Assembly: GCF_001557115.1 (NCBI RefSeq)
Contig: NZ_LSKQ01000040.1
Coordinates: forward strand, 1 to 14,941
Reading direction: 5' to 3'
Origin: Erythrobacter sp. CCH5-A1
Lineage (GTDB): Bacteria; Pseudomonadota; Alphaproteobacteria; Sphingomonadales; Sphingomonadaceae
DNA: 14,941 bases
Shown here: piece by piece, positions 1-7,873 of the stretch
How the letters are laid out: each line of letters begins with the position of its first letter
Numbering within the stretch: position 1 is the stretch's first letter
Notes under the pieces: model-generated
The model's database searches: none
Told to the model about the DNA's origin: nothing
The model's input: the letters and a program-made list of their open reading frames with translations, nothing else
Translations under genes and position numbers: made by a program

Positions 1-871
1 GCGGCGGGGCGCCGAAGCCGGTGCGGCCGAGAGGATAGCACGTGAGATAGAGCCCCTCGGCCTCCGGCGGATCGGCGAGGTCTTCGTAGTCGCTTTCGAC
101 GTTGAGCTTGCCGGCGATGATCTGGAGCTTGGCGTTGTCGAAGCTCTGGCCGTTGTCGTTGACGAGGGTGAGCCAGCTCAGCAGGCCCATCTCGAACTCC
201 TCGCCCGATTGCTTTTCGGTCATCCGGCCGACGTAATCGGCCTGCCAGTCGAAGCCCCAGGCAAGGTAGGTGAGGGTCACGTCATAGGTGCCCCCCTCTG
301 CCGAGCGGGTGTCGACCGAGAACACCGGCTGTGCGGAGAGCCCGGCGGGGACGCGGCCAAAGGTCAGCGTTTCGGGGAGCCCCGAGCACTGCACCGCCTC
401 GAAACCCTGCCCGGTCTGGAGCACGAGGCCCCCGTCTGCCCGCGTGCGCACGACGGCGCTCTCGCTGACCTGCTGGCCGGTCGCGGGGTTCATTCGCGTG
501 ATCGTCACCCGGTTGCCCAGCGTCCCGTCAACCAGCGCCGCGGGCGAGAGCAGCTGGGCGTTGCGGTTCTTCTCGATCGTGCCGCCGGGAAGCCCGGTGA
601 CGATCGCCGAGACGCCGATCATCCCCTCGGCCACGCCTTCGAAACGGATCGTCGATTCGCCCTTGGGCAGCGTCACCCGGCGCGTCTCGGAGATCATCGC
701 GAGGCCGCCCGGGTAATCCGGGTCGAGCCCCTCCTCCTGATCGCGGTCGGGATCGCGGTAGATCGTGACGGCAAGGTCGACGGGCGCCGAGGCGTCGACC
801 ACCTCGCGCGCCCACAGCGGGGCTGAGAGCACGCAGCCCACCCCGGCAAGCATCATCGCGGCAGAGCGCAT
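1..871 (-). CDS. Secreted DUF4139-type protein, second of a tandem pair (3' end outside window)
   Basis: The frame is open from an ATG at 869-871 to the left edge, giving 290 codons with no stop, so the protein is partial at its C-terminus. Residues 1-21 form an export signal (MRSAAMMLAG, hydrophobic core, then a LWA-R cleavage-like site). The mature part looks beta-rich. Around residues 203-256 (GFDWQADYV, then WLTLVNDNGQSFDNAKL, then IIAGKLN) it matches the same block of the upstream neighbour (GLGWNADYV, then WVTLTNNTGTTFHNADT, then LVAGDPN). That block is typical of DUF4139 proteins, whose biochemical role is unknown. The start lies 12 bases after the upstream stop, and the stop is embedded in TGAGGG, which can act as the ribosome binding site, so the two genes are probably translationally coupled. 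Cysteines occur at 162 and 278 in the visible mature part. Family assignment is by recall; function is unknown. Confidence 0.8.
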   Translation of the reverse strand, partial: MRSAAMMLAGVGCVLSAPLWAREVVDASAPVDLAVTIYRDPDRDQEEGLDPDYPGGLAMISETRRVTLPKGESTIRFEGVAEGMIGVSAIVTGLPGGTIEKNRNAQLLSPAALVDGTLGNRVTITRMNPATGQQVSESAVVRTRADGGLVLQTGQGFEAVQCSGLPETLTFGRVPAGLSAQPVFSVDTRSAEGGTYDVTLTYLAWGFDWQADYVGRMTEKQSGEEFEMGLLSWLTLVNDNGQSFDNAKLQIIAGKLNVESDYEDLADPPEAEGLYLTCYPLGRTGFGAPP

Positions 872-883
872 GGCCCCGCGCCC

Positions 884-2404
884 TCAGTAACGGGTTTCGT
901 AGGTCACGCGGATCACCCGCTCGCCCTCGGCGGGGACGGGGACGATGTAGCGCCGCCGGTCGGCGTTCAATTGCTCGCCCTGAATGTCTTCGGAGGGGAT
1001 GCGGAAATCGTCCGACCACCAGTTGTTGCCGAGCCCCGTTTGAATGAGCTGCACCTCCACACCCTCGCGCTTCGCATTGGTGAGGGTGTAGCGCATCGTG
1101 GTGCGGTAAAAGGTCTTGGGCCGTTCGAGCGTGCCTTCCTCGACCACCTGGCCGTTCTTGACCACCCGCCAGCGGGCGCTCTTTTCCCATTCGGCCGCGG
1201 TGATCGTTTCGCGCTTCTCGACCTCGGCCTTCACCGTGATGTCGAAGGCGTCGCCCGTCACCAGCGAAAGGTCGCTGCCCATGGGGGTGTGGCCGATGCC
1301 CTTTTCGCCGATGAACTGCGGGGTGCCCTCGCGGTCGCGCTGGTAGAAGCGCACCGTGCCCGCAGGCAGCGCATCGCCGAGGCCCTGATCGCGCGAGGTG
1401 GAAAAGGCGATGCGGCTTTCGACGTTGGCGGGCTGCTCGTCGTTCTGCTGGAAGTAGATTTCCTTCGAGTAGATCTTCTTGGCCGGCACTGCCTGCACGT
1501 CGAGGAAGCTCACCTGCTTGGTCTGGGCATTGGCGATCGTGGTGCGGGCGGAAATGGGGTAGAGGTAGAAATCACCGAGCCGTTCGCGGCTGGCGGCCTG
1601 GGTTCCGGCGCGGGTCATGCCGCGGTCCCCGAAGGAACCGCGCCCGCCGCCGCCATTGGGATCGCCCGCGACCAGCACGGTGTCGGCATTGTGGAAGGTG
1701 GTCCCGGTGTTGTTGGTGAGCGTCACCCAGCCCTGCATGTCGATGGTGCCGGCCGCCTCGTTGTAGAGCGCGACGTAATCCGCGTTCCAGCCGAGCCCGC
1801 CGGTGAGGTAGCGCAGACTGACCGGACGCGTGCCGGGACGCGACGAATCGACGTTGACGGAAAGCGTGGGACGCGCGCGCAGGTTCGGAGGCACGCGGTC
1901 GAAGATCACGCGCACGGGCAGGCCGTCGTCGCGCAGCACCTCGATCCGGTCGCCAATCTGGAGCACGGTGCCGCCCGCGACCGAGAGCACCTTGGCGCGC
2001 TCGCGCGTTTCGACGCCGGTCGCGGGGTTGGTGCGCAGCAGCGTGACAGTCTGGCCGATCGCCTTTTCCATGAGCTTGGAGGGGGTGAGCAAGTCGTAAT
2101 CGAAATTCTGCTCGATGATCGTGGTGCCCGCCGCGGCAAAGCTCAGCGTCTGGGGGCGGATCTGGGCCGAGACGTCGGGGAACTCGACCCGGCTGCGCCC
2201 CTGCGCGATGGCGAGCTGGCGCACGTCCTGCACCAGCGCGAGGTTGTTGTTGTAGATGGTGATGGCGACATCGCCCTGAGCGGTCTGAGGCGCGGTTTCG
2301 GCCGTCGGCGCTGCCTCGCCCGCCGGCGCGCTCTGCGCCGAGGCGCCCGCCGCCAGAACCGCCGCACCGATGGTGCACGCGCCGATAATCGCCCGGTTGA
2401 TCAT
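884..2404 (-). CDS. Secreted DUF4139-type protein, first of a tandem pair
   Basis: This encodes a 506-residue protein. I start it at the ATG at 2402-2404, because a strong GGAGGGGA ribosome binding site lies about seven bases upstream; an in-frame ATG at 2419 has its GAGGA only one base away. Residues 1-23 are a signal peptide with an ASA-Q cleavage-like site, followed by an Ala/Pro/Glu-rich linker to about residue 44. The N-terminal domain begins VAITIYNNNLALVQDVR, the usual opening of DUF4139/DUF4140 proteins. The block GLGWNADYV to VLVAGDPN (203-250) starts the DUF4139 part. A Gly-rich loop (250-261) follows, then a beta-rich C-terminus ending VIRVTYETRY. The protein contains no cysteine after the signal peptide. 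It is probably periplasmic or surface located, perhaps an envelope scaffold, but no activity is established. It lies downstream of cckA with a 106-base gap and upstream of a paralogue. Confidence 0.85.
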   Translation of the reverse strand: MINRAIIGACTIGAAVLAAGASAQSAPAGEAAPTAETAPQTAQGDVAITIYNNNLALVQDVRQLAIAQGRSRVEFPDVSAQIRPQTLSFAAAGTTIIEQNFDYDLLTPSKLMEKAIGQTVTLLRTNPATGVETRERAKVLSVAGGTVLQIGDRIEVLRDDGLPVRVIFDRVPPNLRARPTLSVNVDSSRPGTRPVSLRYLTGGLGWNADYVALYNEAAGTIDMQGWVTLTNNTGTTFHNADTVLVAGDPNGGGGRGSFGDRGMTRAGTQAASRERLGDFYLYPISARTTIANAQTKQVSFLDVQAVPAKKIYSKEIYFQQNDEQPANVESRIAFSTSRDQGLGDALPAGTVRFYQRDREGTPQFIGEKGIGHTPMGSDLSLVTGDAFDITVKAEVEKRETITAAEWEKSARWRVVKNGQVVEEGTLERPKTFYRTTMRYTLTNAKREGVEVQLIQTGLGNNWWSDDFRIPSEDIQGEQLNADRRRYIVPVPAEGERVIRVTYETRY

Positions 2405-2469
2405 GCCAGTCCCCTCCATTCCTCGTGCGAGAGGATGAACGATTCTGAGGCTTTATCCAAGGTGAACGT

Positions 2470-2508
2470 GGCGCGGACGGCAAAGAAATCCGCTTGCCGC
2501 GCTGCGCC
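2470..2508 (-). other. Two-part stem-loop in the cckA/DUF4139 gap
   Basis: Just after the cckA stop, an inner stem CGGCAA/TTGCCG (2478-2483 with 2494-2499) lies inside an outer stem GGCGC/GCGCC (2470-2474 with 2504-2508). There is an unpaired internal part between them. No T-run follows on the minus strand, so it is not a standard intrinsic terminator. It could be a transcript 3' end or a processing site. GC-rich gaps often fold by chance, so confidence is low. Confidence 0.3.
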
Positions 2509-2510
2509 TG

Positions 2511-5012
2511 TTATGCCCCCGCCCCCTGCACGCCGCGCGCCTCGCGCAGCACCGCGCCGACCTTGTCACCGATCGAGGCGACGCTGAAGGGCTTGGGGAT
2601 GAAGTGCATGTCGGGAATGTCGATATCGCGCCTGAGCTGCTCTTCGGCATAGCCCGACATGAACAGGACCGGCATGTCGGGGAGCCTGGCGCGGATCGCG
2701 CGGACCATCGCGGGGCCGTCCATCCCCGGCATCACCACATCGCTCACCACCAGATCGAAGCGCGTCGTCCCCTCGAGGATCGCCGCCAGCCCCTCCTCGC
2801 CATTGGCGCAGGCGGTGACCTCGTAGCCCGCGCGGGTCAGCGCGCGTTCGGCAACGGTGCGGACCATGTCCTCGTCCTCGACCAGGAGCACCTTGCCGCC
2901 CGCCGACCAGTCGGACGAGACCAGCTCCTGCACCGGACGCTTCTTGGGCACCTCGCCGCGATAGACCGGGAAATAGACCGTGAACCGCGCGCCGACCGGG
3001 TGCCCGGTCTTGTCGGTGATGTTGTCGGCGAAGATGAACCCGCCCGATTGCTTGACGATCCCGTAGGCGGTCGAAAGGCCAAGGCCGGTTCCCTTGCCCT
3101 GCTCCTTGGTGGTGAAGAACGGCTCGAACAGCTTGGGGAGCACGTGCGGGGGAATGCCGCCGCCGGTGTCCTGGACGATCAGGACCGTGTAGTCCGCTGC
3201 CGGCAGGACTTCCGAGCCCAATTGAACGACCTGCTTGGCCTGGAGCGTGCGGGTGAAAAGCGAGATCCGCCCCACCCCCTGCCCGCGCGACTGGATGGCA
3301 TCGCGCGCGTTGACGGCGAGGTTCATGATCACCTGCTCGAGCTGCTGCGGGTCCGCGCGCACCGGCCCGAGGTTGCGATCGTGCTGGACGTAGTAGGTGA
3401 TCTTCTCGCCCAGCAGCCGCTTGATCAGCGGGCTGACCTCGCTGACGACGTCGGGCAGCTGGATGATCTCAGGGCGCAGCGTCTGCTGGCGCGAGAAGGC
3501 GAGCAGCTGGCGGGTCAGCGAGGCGGCGCGGTTGGAATTGGCGCGGATCTGCTGGATGTCGTCATAATCGCTGTCGCCCGGGATGTGGCGCAGCAGCATC
3601 AGGTCGCAGGTGCCGATGATCGCGGTCAGCACGTTGTTGAAATCATGGGCGACCCCGCCTGCAAGCTGGCCGACCGCCTGCATCTTGGTCGCCTGCGCGA
3701 CCTGCCGCCTGAGCTGGTTCTCCTGCGAGGTGTCGGCAAGGCTGAGCAGCACCGCCGCCTCGCCCAGCCCGCGCACGCCCGCAAGCCCGAGGCTGACCGG
3801 CTCTTCCGGCGCGTTCGTCAGCCGCACCGCCACATCGCCGCTGGTCGCCGGCCCCCGCCCGTGGCGGCGCACCGCATCGGAGAGCGCAGCCTTGTCCTCG
3901 CGCACCACCAGATCGGTCGGGAAGGCGGGAATGCCCCGCCCCTCGCGGCCCACCGAGCGCAGGAAGGCGTCATTGGCGAACAGGAAGCGTCCGTCGCGGT
4001 CGGTCATCGCGAGGCCGAGCGGCAGCAGCGCGAGCAGCGCGTCGAGCTGCGCCACCCCGGCCTGCGATGCCCCGTCCCAGCCGCTCCCGATGCCGACGCC
4101 CGAATCGATCAGCAGCATCAGCGAAGTCGCCTCGTCGGGCCCGGCGGCGGTGACGCGCTCGTCGGGGTTGACCAGCGGCACATCGACCAGCGTCTGCGGC
4201 GTGCCGCCGCGGCCCTCGCGCGCGAAGAAGATGCGGTCGCGCTCGTCCGAGCGCAGGAAGCTGACGAAGTCCTGCCCGACAAGGCTCGCGCGCTCATCGC
4301 CCGCAGCGCGTTCGGCGAAGCCTGCGCTGACCGCGCGGATCACGCCGTCCGCCGTGGTGATCGCGCTCTCGATACCGGCGCGGCTCAGCATCTTGCCGAA
4401 AGGCCCGGCCAGGTCGAGCGCCTGCAGGCTCTCCCCACCCGAGCGGGCGAGCGGCTTCAGGCGCCAGATCAGGTGATCCTCGCCCCGCCCGGCGCGGGTG
4501 GCGGTGATCTGCCAGCGGGTCTCGTCGGAGGCCTCGACATCCTCGAGGCTGGCCGTGCCATCGCGCCAGGCATTGCGCGCGAGCAGCGTCACCGCCTCCA
4601 GCGCGGCACGCTCCATCGGCAGCGCCGGAGGAGCGGCATTGGCGCCGAAGCTGTCGAGGAAGAACAGGTTGGCGCAGACCATGCGGTTGGCGCGGTCGGT
4701 GATCGCGATCGCTTCGCCAGCGCGCTCGATCGCGGCGACGGTGACGCTCCAGTCGGGAGCGGAGAGGCCGTCGGCCTCGGACGGCGCGCGCGCGCGGTCG
4801 AGCAGCACCACGCCGCCGAGCAGCACGCCGGCGGCGAGCACGAAGGCGAGCGCGACGATCCCGCTGCCGGTCGCGAACCACAGCAACGCCGCGCTGGCGA
4901 TCACCCCGCCGCCGAGCCCTGCAAGGAGGCTGACGGGCGGCTGCGCCTCAGCGCCCGCAGCATCGTCGATACGGATCGGACTGCTGGATTGGGTGCCGGT
5001 GCGGCGGGACAC
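2511..5012 (-). CDS. cckA: Hybrid sensor histidine kinase CckA
   Basis: CckA starts the CckA-ChpT-CtrA phosphorelay that controls cell cycle, motility and development in alphaproteobacteria. The protein has 833 residues. Two membrane segments lie at about 28-50 and 51-72. PAS-like sensory regions follow, about 88-190, 208-300 and 322-430 (TDRDGRFLFANDAF is a clear PAS core). The dimerisation domain carries the phospho-accepting His456 in GGVAHDFNN. The ATPase domain has the N box NLAVNARDA (564-572), DTGGG (615-619) and GTGLGL (641-646). The C-terminal receiver domain has acidic residues in VEDED, Asp758 as phosphoacceptor in VVSDVVMPGMDG, and Lys807. All key residues are intact. The start is GTG at 5010-5012 with CAGGAG ten bases upstream; further upstream the frame only shadows the DUF2062 gene. 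Partner genes chpT and ctrA are not in the window. It is probably cotranscribed with DUF2062. Confidence 0.93.
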   Translation of the reverse strand: MSRRTGTQSSSPIRIDDAAGAEAQPPVSLLAGLGGGVIASAALLWFATGSGIVALAFVLAAGVLLGGVVLLDRARAPSEADGLSAPDWSVTVAAIERAGEAIAITDRANRMVCANLFFLDSFGANAAPPALPMERAALEAVTLLARNAWRDGTASLEDVEASDETRWQITATRAGRGEDHLIWRLKPLARSGGESLQALDLAGPFGKMLSRAGIESAITTADGVIRAVSAGFAERAAGDERASLVGQDFVSFLRSDERDRIFFAREGRGGTPQTLVDVPLVNPDERVTAAGPDEATSLMLLIDSGVGIGSGWDGASQAGVAQLDALLALLPLGLAMTDRDGRFLFANDAFLRSVGREGRGIPAFPTDLVVREDKAALSDAVRRHGRGPATSGDVAVRLTNAPEEPVSLGLAGVRGLGEAAVLLSLADTSQENQLRRQVAQATKMQAVGQLAGGVAHDFNNVLTAIIGTCDLMLLRHIPGDSDYDDIQQIRANSNRAASLTRQLLAFSRQQTLRPEIIQLPDVVSEVSPLIKRLLGEKITYYVQHDRNLGPVRADPQQLEQVIMNLAVNARDAIQSRGQGVGRISLFTRTLQAKQVVQLGSEVLPAADYTVLIVQDTGGGIPPHVLPKLFEPFFTTKEQGKGTGLGLSTAYGIVKQSGGFIFADNITDKTGHPVGARFTVYFPVYRGEVPKKRPVQELVSSDWSAGGKVLLVEDEDMVRTVAERALTRAGYEVTACANGEEGLAAILEGTTRFDLVVSDVVMPGMDGPAMVRAIRARLPDMPVLFMSGYAEEQLRRDIDIPDMHFIPKPFSVASIGDKVGAVLREARGVQGAGA

Positions 5013-5048
5013 GAGAGGAAGGCTCCTGGGGCTGTCGGGCGGCCGGAC

Positions 5049-5071
5049 GAGAGGCAGCGGAAGCGCCTCTC
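5049..5071 (-). other. Stem-loop between the DUF2062 gene and cckA
   Basis: A perfect 7-bp inverted repeat, GAGAGGC/GCCTCTC (5049-5055 and 5065-5071), starts directly after the TAG stop of the DUF2062 gene on the minus strand. A further GC/GC pair around a TTCC loop may extend the stem, with one bulged T. No T-run follows. It may mark partial termination or stabilise the 3' end of the upstream message, thereby setting cckA expression. The pairing is visible; the function is inferred. Confidence 0.4.
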
Positions 5072-5683
5072 CTACCGCGCCCCGAGCCGCTGGTCGAGCC
5101 GCGCTTCCATCGCCTTCAACCGTCTGGCGCGCTTGCGGGACACCACGGCGCGCCACACCCAGCCCGACACCAGCCAGCCGACCAGCGGCGTGAAGAGCGA
5201 GAGCACGAGATAGCCGAGAATGGTCGCAGCGCCCACCTCGTAGGCCATCGTCAGCCACGCCCAGGCGCCGCTGTCGGCCTGCGAGGCGGCGATGGTCGCG
5301 CCGGCGGCATCGAAGCGCAGGAAAAACTCGCCGATGCGGTTGGCGATCACCAGCCAGAAGGGCAGCGTGAAAGGATTGGTGACGAAGGTGACCAGCGCGG
5401 CGAGCGGCACGTTGGCCCGCGTCGGCAGGGCGAGGAAGGCCGACAGGAAAATCTGCCCGATGGGGATGATGAAGGCCGCGAACAGCCCCAGCGCCACGCC
5501 GCGCGGGACCGAACGCCGTGTGAAGCGCCACAATTCCGGAGACAGGAAGCGGTGCGCGATGGGCGCGAGATACTTATTCTGCGCCATCTCCTCGCGGGTC
5601 GGCGTGTTCTTGCGGATCACGTCCATCGCCCAGGTCTTGGAGCGCAGGCCGAGGCCAGCCTTGGCAGGGGGCGGGACGCTCAT
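5072..5683 (-). CDS. DUF2062 family membrane protein
   Basis: This encodes a 203-residue inner-membrane protein. The N-terminus is a cytosolic stretch with FLSPELWRFTRRSVPRGVALGLF leading into the first membrane segment (about 61-84). NVPLAALVTFVTNPFTLPFW begins the second (about 93-115), and a third hydrophobic stretch covers about 146-176. The C-terminal tail is strongly basic (RKRARRLKAMEARLDQR). The RSVPRGVALGLF and VTNPFTLPFW motifs are hallmarks of DUF2062. The family has no firm function; some members occur near glycosyltransferases or kinases, so a role in envelope physiology is only a guess. The ATG at 5683 has no strong ribosome binding site; Met20 and Met33 are possible later starts. 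The gene is 59 bases upstream of cckA in the same direction and 109 bases downstream of smpB. Confidence 0.85.
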   Translation of the reverse strand: MSVPPPAKAGLGLRSKTWAMDVIRKNTPTREEMAQNKYLAPIAHRFLSPELWRFTRRSVPRGVALGLFAAFIIPIGQIFLSAFLALPTRANVPLAALVTFVTNPFTLPFWLVIANRIGEFFLRFDAAGATIAASQADSGAWAWLTMAYEVGAATILGYLVLSLFTPLVGWLVSGWVWRAVVSRKRARRLKAMEARLDQRLGAR

Positions 5684-5792
5684 GCGCGGGGGCTTTCGGC
5701 GGAGGGGCAGATCGAAGGGGCGCGCATCATGTTCATATGGGTAACATCGGCTGGGTGACCAGTGGGTGAACTCGCACCCTTCGTGAAATTTC

Positions 5793-6275
5793 CTAGCCGC
5801 GCTCGCGCATGAGCCGCGCCTTGTCGCGCTTCCAGTCGCGTTCCTTGATGCTGGCGCGCTTGTCGTGGGTCTGCTTGCCCTTGGCGAGCGCGAGTTCGAC
5901 CTTCGCGCGGCCCGTCCGGTTGAAGTAGATCGACAGCGGCACCAGCGTCATGCCCTTGCGCTCGACCGCGCCGAACAGGCGCTCGATCTCGCGCTCGTGG
6001 AGCAGCAGCTTTCTCGGTCGGCGCGGTTCGTGGTTGAGGCGGTTACCGTGCGAGTATTCGGGGATGTTGGCGTTCACCAGCCACACCTGCCCGTCGCGCA
6101 CCTCGGCATAGCTCTCCGCGATCGACGCCTCGCCCGCCCTCAGTGCCTTCACTTCGGTGCCCTGCAAGGCGAGCCCGGCCTCGTATGTGTCCTCGACATG
6201 ATAGTCGAAGCGCGCCCGGCGATTCTCGGCGACGATCTTCACCTTGTCGAAGGTAACGGGTTTGGGACGGGCCAT
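5793..6275 (-). CDS. smpB: SsrA-binding protein SmpB
   Basis: SmpB binds tmRNA (SsrA) and brings it to stalled ribosomes, where trans-translation frees the ribosome and tags the unfinished protein for degradation. The sequence shows [20 protein letters not shown] with QGTEVKALR following (residues 18-46), the central [15 protein letters not shown], and the C-terminal KGKQTHDKR with a basic tail that enters the mRNA channel. The length of 160 residues from the ATG at 6275 is the usual size. An in-frame ATG five codons earlier (6290) has no better ribosome binding site, so the start is chosen by family length. The tmRNA gene is not in this window. The gene is divergent from the zinc hydrolase at 6380 and heads a minus-strand run towards DUF2062 and cckA. 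Confidence 0.96.
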   Translation of the reverse strand: MARPKPVTFDKVKIVAENRRARFDYHVEDTYEAGLALQGTEVKALRAGEASIAESYAEVRDGQVWLVNANIPEYSHGNRLNHEPRRPRKLLLHEREIERLFGAVERKGMTLVPLSIYFNRTGRAKVELALAKGKQTHDKRASIKERDWKRDKARLMRERG

Positions 6276-6379
6276 AAGGGGCGGCGACATAGGCGCTGGG
6301 GGCGTAAAAAGCGAGGGCCTTTGCGCTTTGGCGTACCGCAGGGTAGCTTGCTCGCGGGCAACAGGGGAAACAGCGGGCC
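6276..6379. promoter_or_regulatory. Divergent intergenic region smpB / zinc hydrolase
   Basis: These 104 bases must carry the promoters for both outward-facing genes. On the plus strand, TTGCGC (6321-6326) and TAGCTT (6344-6349) are 17 bases apart, a possible sigma-70-type pair with a weak -10 match. AGGGGA at 6363-6368 lies 11 bases before the hydrolase start as a ribosome binding site. No clear promoter pair was seen for smpB. The assignment rests mainly on gene arrangement. Confidence 0.35.
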
Positions 6380-7444
6380 ATGACCATGCCGCAGCCGTTC
6401 ATCATCGCCGGCACAAGCATCGCGCCCGGCGCCTGCGCCGATGTCGCCTTCCCGATCACCACCATGGCCACCGGCACCACCTCCAGCCTCGCTGTGCGGG
6501 TGGTCCACGGCGCGAAGTCCGGCCCTGCGGTATTCGTGAGCGCGGCGATCCACGGCGACGAAATCATCGGCACCGCGGTGATCCAGCGCCTCGCGCAAGC
6601 GCTCCGGCCCGAGACGCTCGCGGGCACGGTGCTGCTGGTGCCGGTCGCCAACATCTTCGGCTTCATCAGCCACTCGCGCTACCTGCCAGACCGGCGCGAC
6701 CTCAACCGCAGCTTCCCGGGCAGCGCGGGGGGATCGCTCGCAGGCCAGCTCGCGCACATCTTCTACCGCGAGGTGGTGGCGCGCTGTTCGCTCGGGATCG
6801 ACATCCACTCGGCCGCGATCCACCGCTACAACCTCCCCCAGATCCGCATCGCGGCGGGCAACCGCAAGCTGGTCGAACTCGCCATGGCCTTCGGCGCGCC
6901 GGTCATCATCGAAAGCCCCTTGCGCGACGGTTCTCTGCGCGATCTCGCCCAGAAGCACGGGGTCGACATGCTGCTGATGGAGGCGGGCGAGGCGCTGCGC
7001 TTCGACCGCCTTTCCATCGAGACCGGCGTCGAGGGCGTGACCCGCGTGCTCGCGCATCTCGGGATGGTCGAGGCCGATGACGGCCTCAGCGCGGTCGGCA
7101 TTCCCGCGCGCGCCAACCGCTCGGTGTGGGTGAGGGCCCCGCGCGGCGGGGTGATGCAGGCGACCCGCACCTCGGGCGATCCGGTGCGCAAGGGCGAGAC
7201 GCTCGCCTGCGTCGCCGGCCTGTTCGGCGAGGAGGCCGAGGCGCTGGTCAGCCCGGTTGACGGCATCATCATAGGCCACGCCACCCTGCCGGTGGTCCAC
7301 CAGGGTGACGCATTGTTCCACATCGCCGCGATCGACCACCCCGAGCGGGTCGGCGCCCAGATCGATTCGATCACCGAAGCGATTCTGGCGAGCGAACCGC
7401 AGGGCAGCGCGCAAGGGATGCTGGACGAAGACGAGGTGGTTTAA
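6380..7444 (+). CDS. AstE/AspA-like zinc carboxypeptidase-fold hydrolase (M14 family)
   Basis: This 354-residue protein belongs to the succinylglutamate desuccinylase/aspartoacylase family, zinc enzymes that cleave an N-acyl or amide bond. Expected zinc ligands are His58 and Glu61 in AIHGDE, and His143 in [18 protein letters not shown] (104-114) is the substrate-binding motif with Arg and Asn, and LMEAGEA (199-205) carries the likely catalytic glutamate. The C-terminal part from about 240 ([10 protein letters not shown], then [10 protein letters not shown], then [10 protein letters not shown]) resembles the beta-barrel extension of these proteins. There is no signal peptide, so it is probably cytosolic. 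No arginine-succinyltransferase pathway genes or rimK-like ligase gene accompany it here, so an AstE role in arginine catabolism is not supported. The natural substrate cannot be read from the sequence. The start has AGGGGA 11 bases upstream; Met3 is an alternative. Confidence 0.87.
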   Translation: MTMPQPFIIAGTSIAPGACADVAFPITTMATGTTSSLAVRVVHGAKSGPAVFVSAAIHGDEIIGTAVIQRLAQALRPETLAGTVLLVPVANIFGFISHSRYLPDRRDLNRSFPGSAGGSLAGQLAHIFYREVVARCSLGIDIHSAAIHRYNLPQIRIAAGNRKLVELAMAFGAPVIIESPLRDGSLRDLAQKHGVDMLLMEAGEALRFDRLSIETGVEGVTRVLAHLGMVEADDGLSAVGIPARANRSVWVRAPRGGVMQATRTSGDPVRKGETLACVAGLFGEEAEALVSPVDGIIIGHATLPVVHQGDALFHIAAIDHPERVGAQIDSITEAILASEPQGSAQGMLDEDEVV

Positions 7445-7507
7445 GTCCGTAACCGTCTTGCACCGGAGCAGCCGCTTGCGGCAGGTGGGGACTGAAAGGA
7501 TTGAACG

Positions 7508-7873
7508 ATGCTTGCCTCCCTCCTTCTGCCGCTCAGCCTGCAAGGCTCGGCGCTCGCCCAGATGAGCGATCAGCAGTTCTGCGCCGTATTTCGGCGCAAT
7601 GTCGAGGGTCAGCAGCAGGCTTTCGCATATCCGTTGACAGCCGTTGCCACGTCGGTCGATTGCGCCGCGAAGCGGATCAGGGCGAATATGAAGGCCGACC
7701 TCAGCGGGCCGTCTCTCGATGCCTATGTGGCTCGTTTTCTTGGCGTGTCACGCGCCGGGGTCTGCAATCTGTCGGACCCGACAATGGCTGCATTCCATAA
7801 GCGCGGCTGGAAATTTGCATACCGCTTCGAAGCAGCAGACGGCAGCGTGCAGGAGCACGTGCTCTCCTGCTAG
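7508..7873 (+). CDS. Small exported four-cysteine protein, unknown function
   Basis: This encodes 121 residues from an ATG with AAAGGA seven bases upstream. An in-frame TGA at 7502-7504 rules out an earlier start. The N-terminus MLASLLLPLSLQGSALAQ looks like a signal peptide ending at about residue 18, though it unusually lacks a positive charge before the hydrophobic stretch. The mature part has exactly four cysteines (25, 52, 86 and the last residue, 121), consistent with two disulfides in the periplasm. I do not recognise a family. Its base composition looks less GC-biased than its neighbours, which may mean a younger or accessory gene. It follows the zinc hydrolase by 63 bases, so it could be cotranscribed. 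Its TAG stop overlaps the dapA stop on the other strand. A real gene is likely because of the ribosome binding site, signal peptide and paired cysteines. Confidence 0.72.
   Translation: MLASLLLPLSLQGSALAQMSDQQFCAVFRRNVEGQQQAFAYPLTAVATSVDCAAKRIRANMKADLSGPSLDAYVARFLGVSRAGVCNLSDPTMAAFHKRGWKFAYRFEAADGSVQEHVLSC

Noticed and set aside
971..2587. A 538-codon plus-strand open frame opposite the DUF4139 gene
   Set aside because: It is an antisense shadow of a gene with signal peptide and ribosome binding site; the translation shows no motif or plausible start.
2604..5213. An 869-codon plus-strand open frame opposite cckA
   Set aside because: Its translation is low-complexity Arg/Ala/Gly/His-rich with no domain, and cckA on the other strand has every motif intact. 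High third-position GC removes stops from the antisense frame.
5013..5531. N-terminal extension of cckA by 173 codons
   Set aside because: The extension overlaps the DUF2062 gene out of frame and reads as Arg/Ala-rich noise. GTG at 5012 has a ribosome binding site and directly precedes the membrane segments.
5684..5792. Possible terminator (GGGTG/CACCC stem) after smpB
   Set aside because: The stem is only five base pairs and no T-run follows on the minus strand; not strong enough to call.
6239..7543. A 434-codon minus-strand open frame opposite the zinc hydrolase
   Set aside because: The plus-strand product has the zinc-ligand and substrate motifs; the reverse frame has none and runs over the smpB start region.
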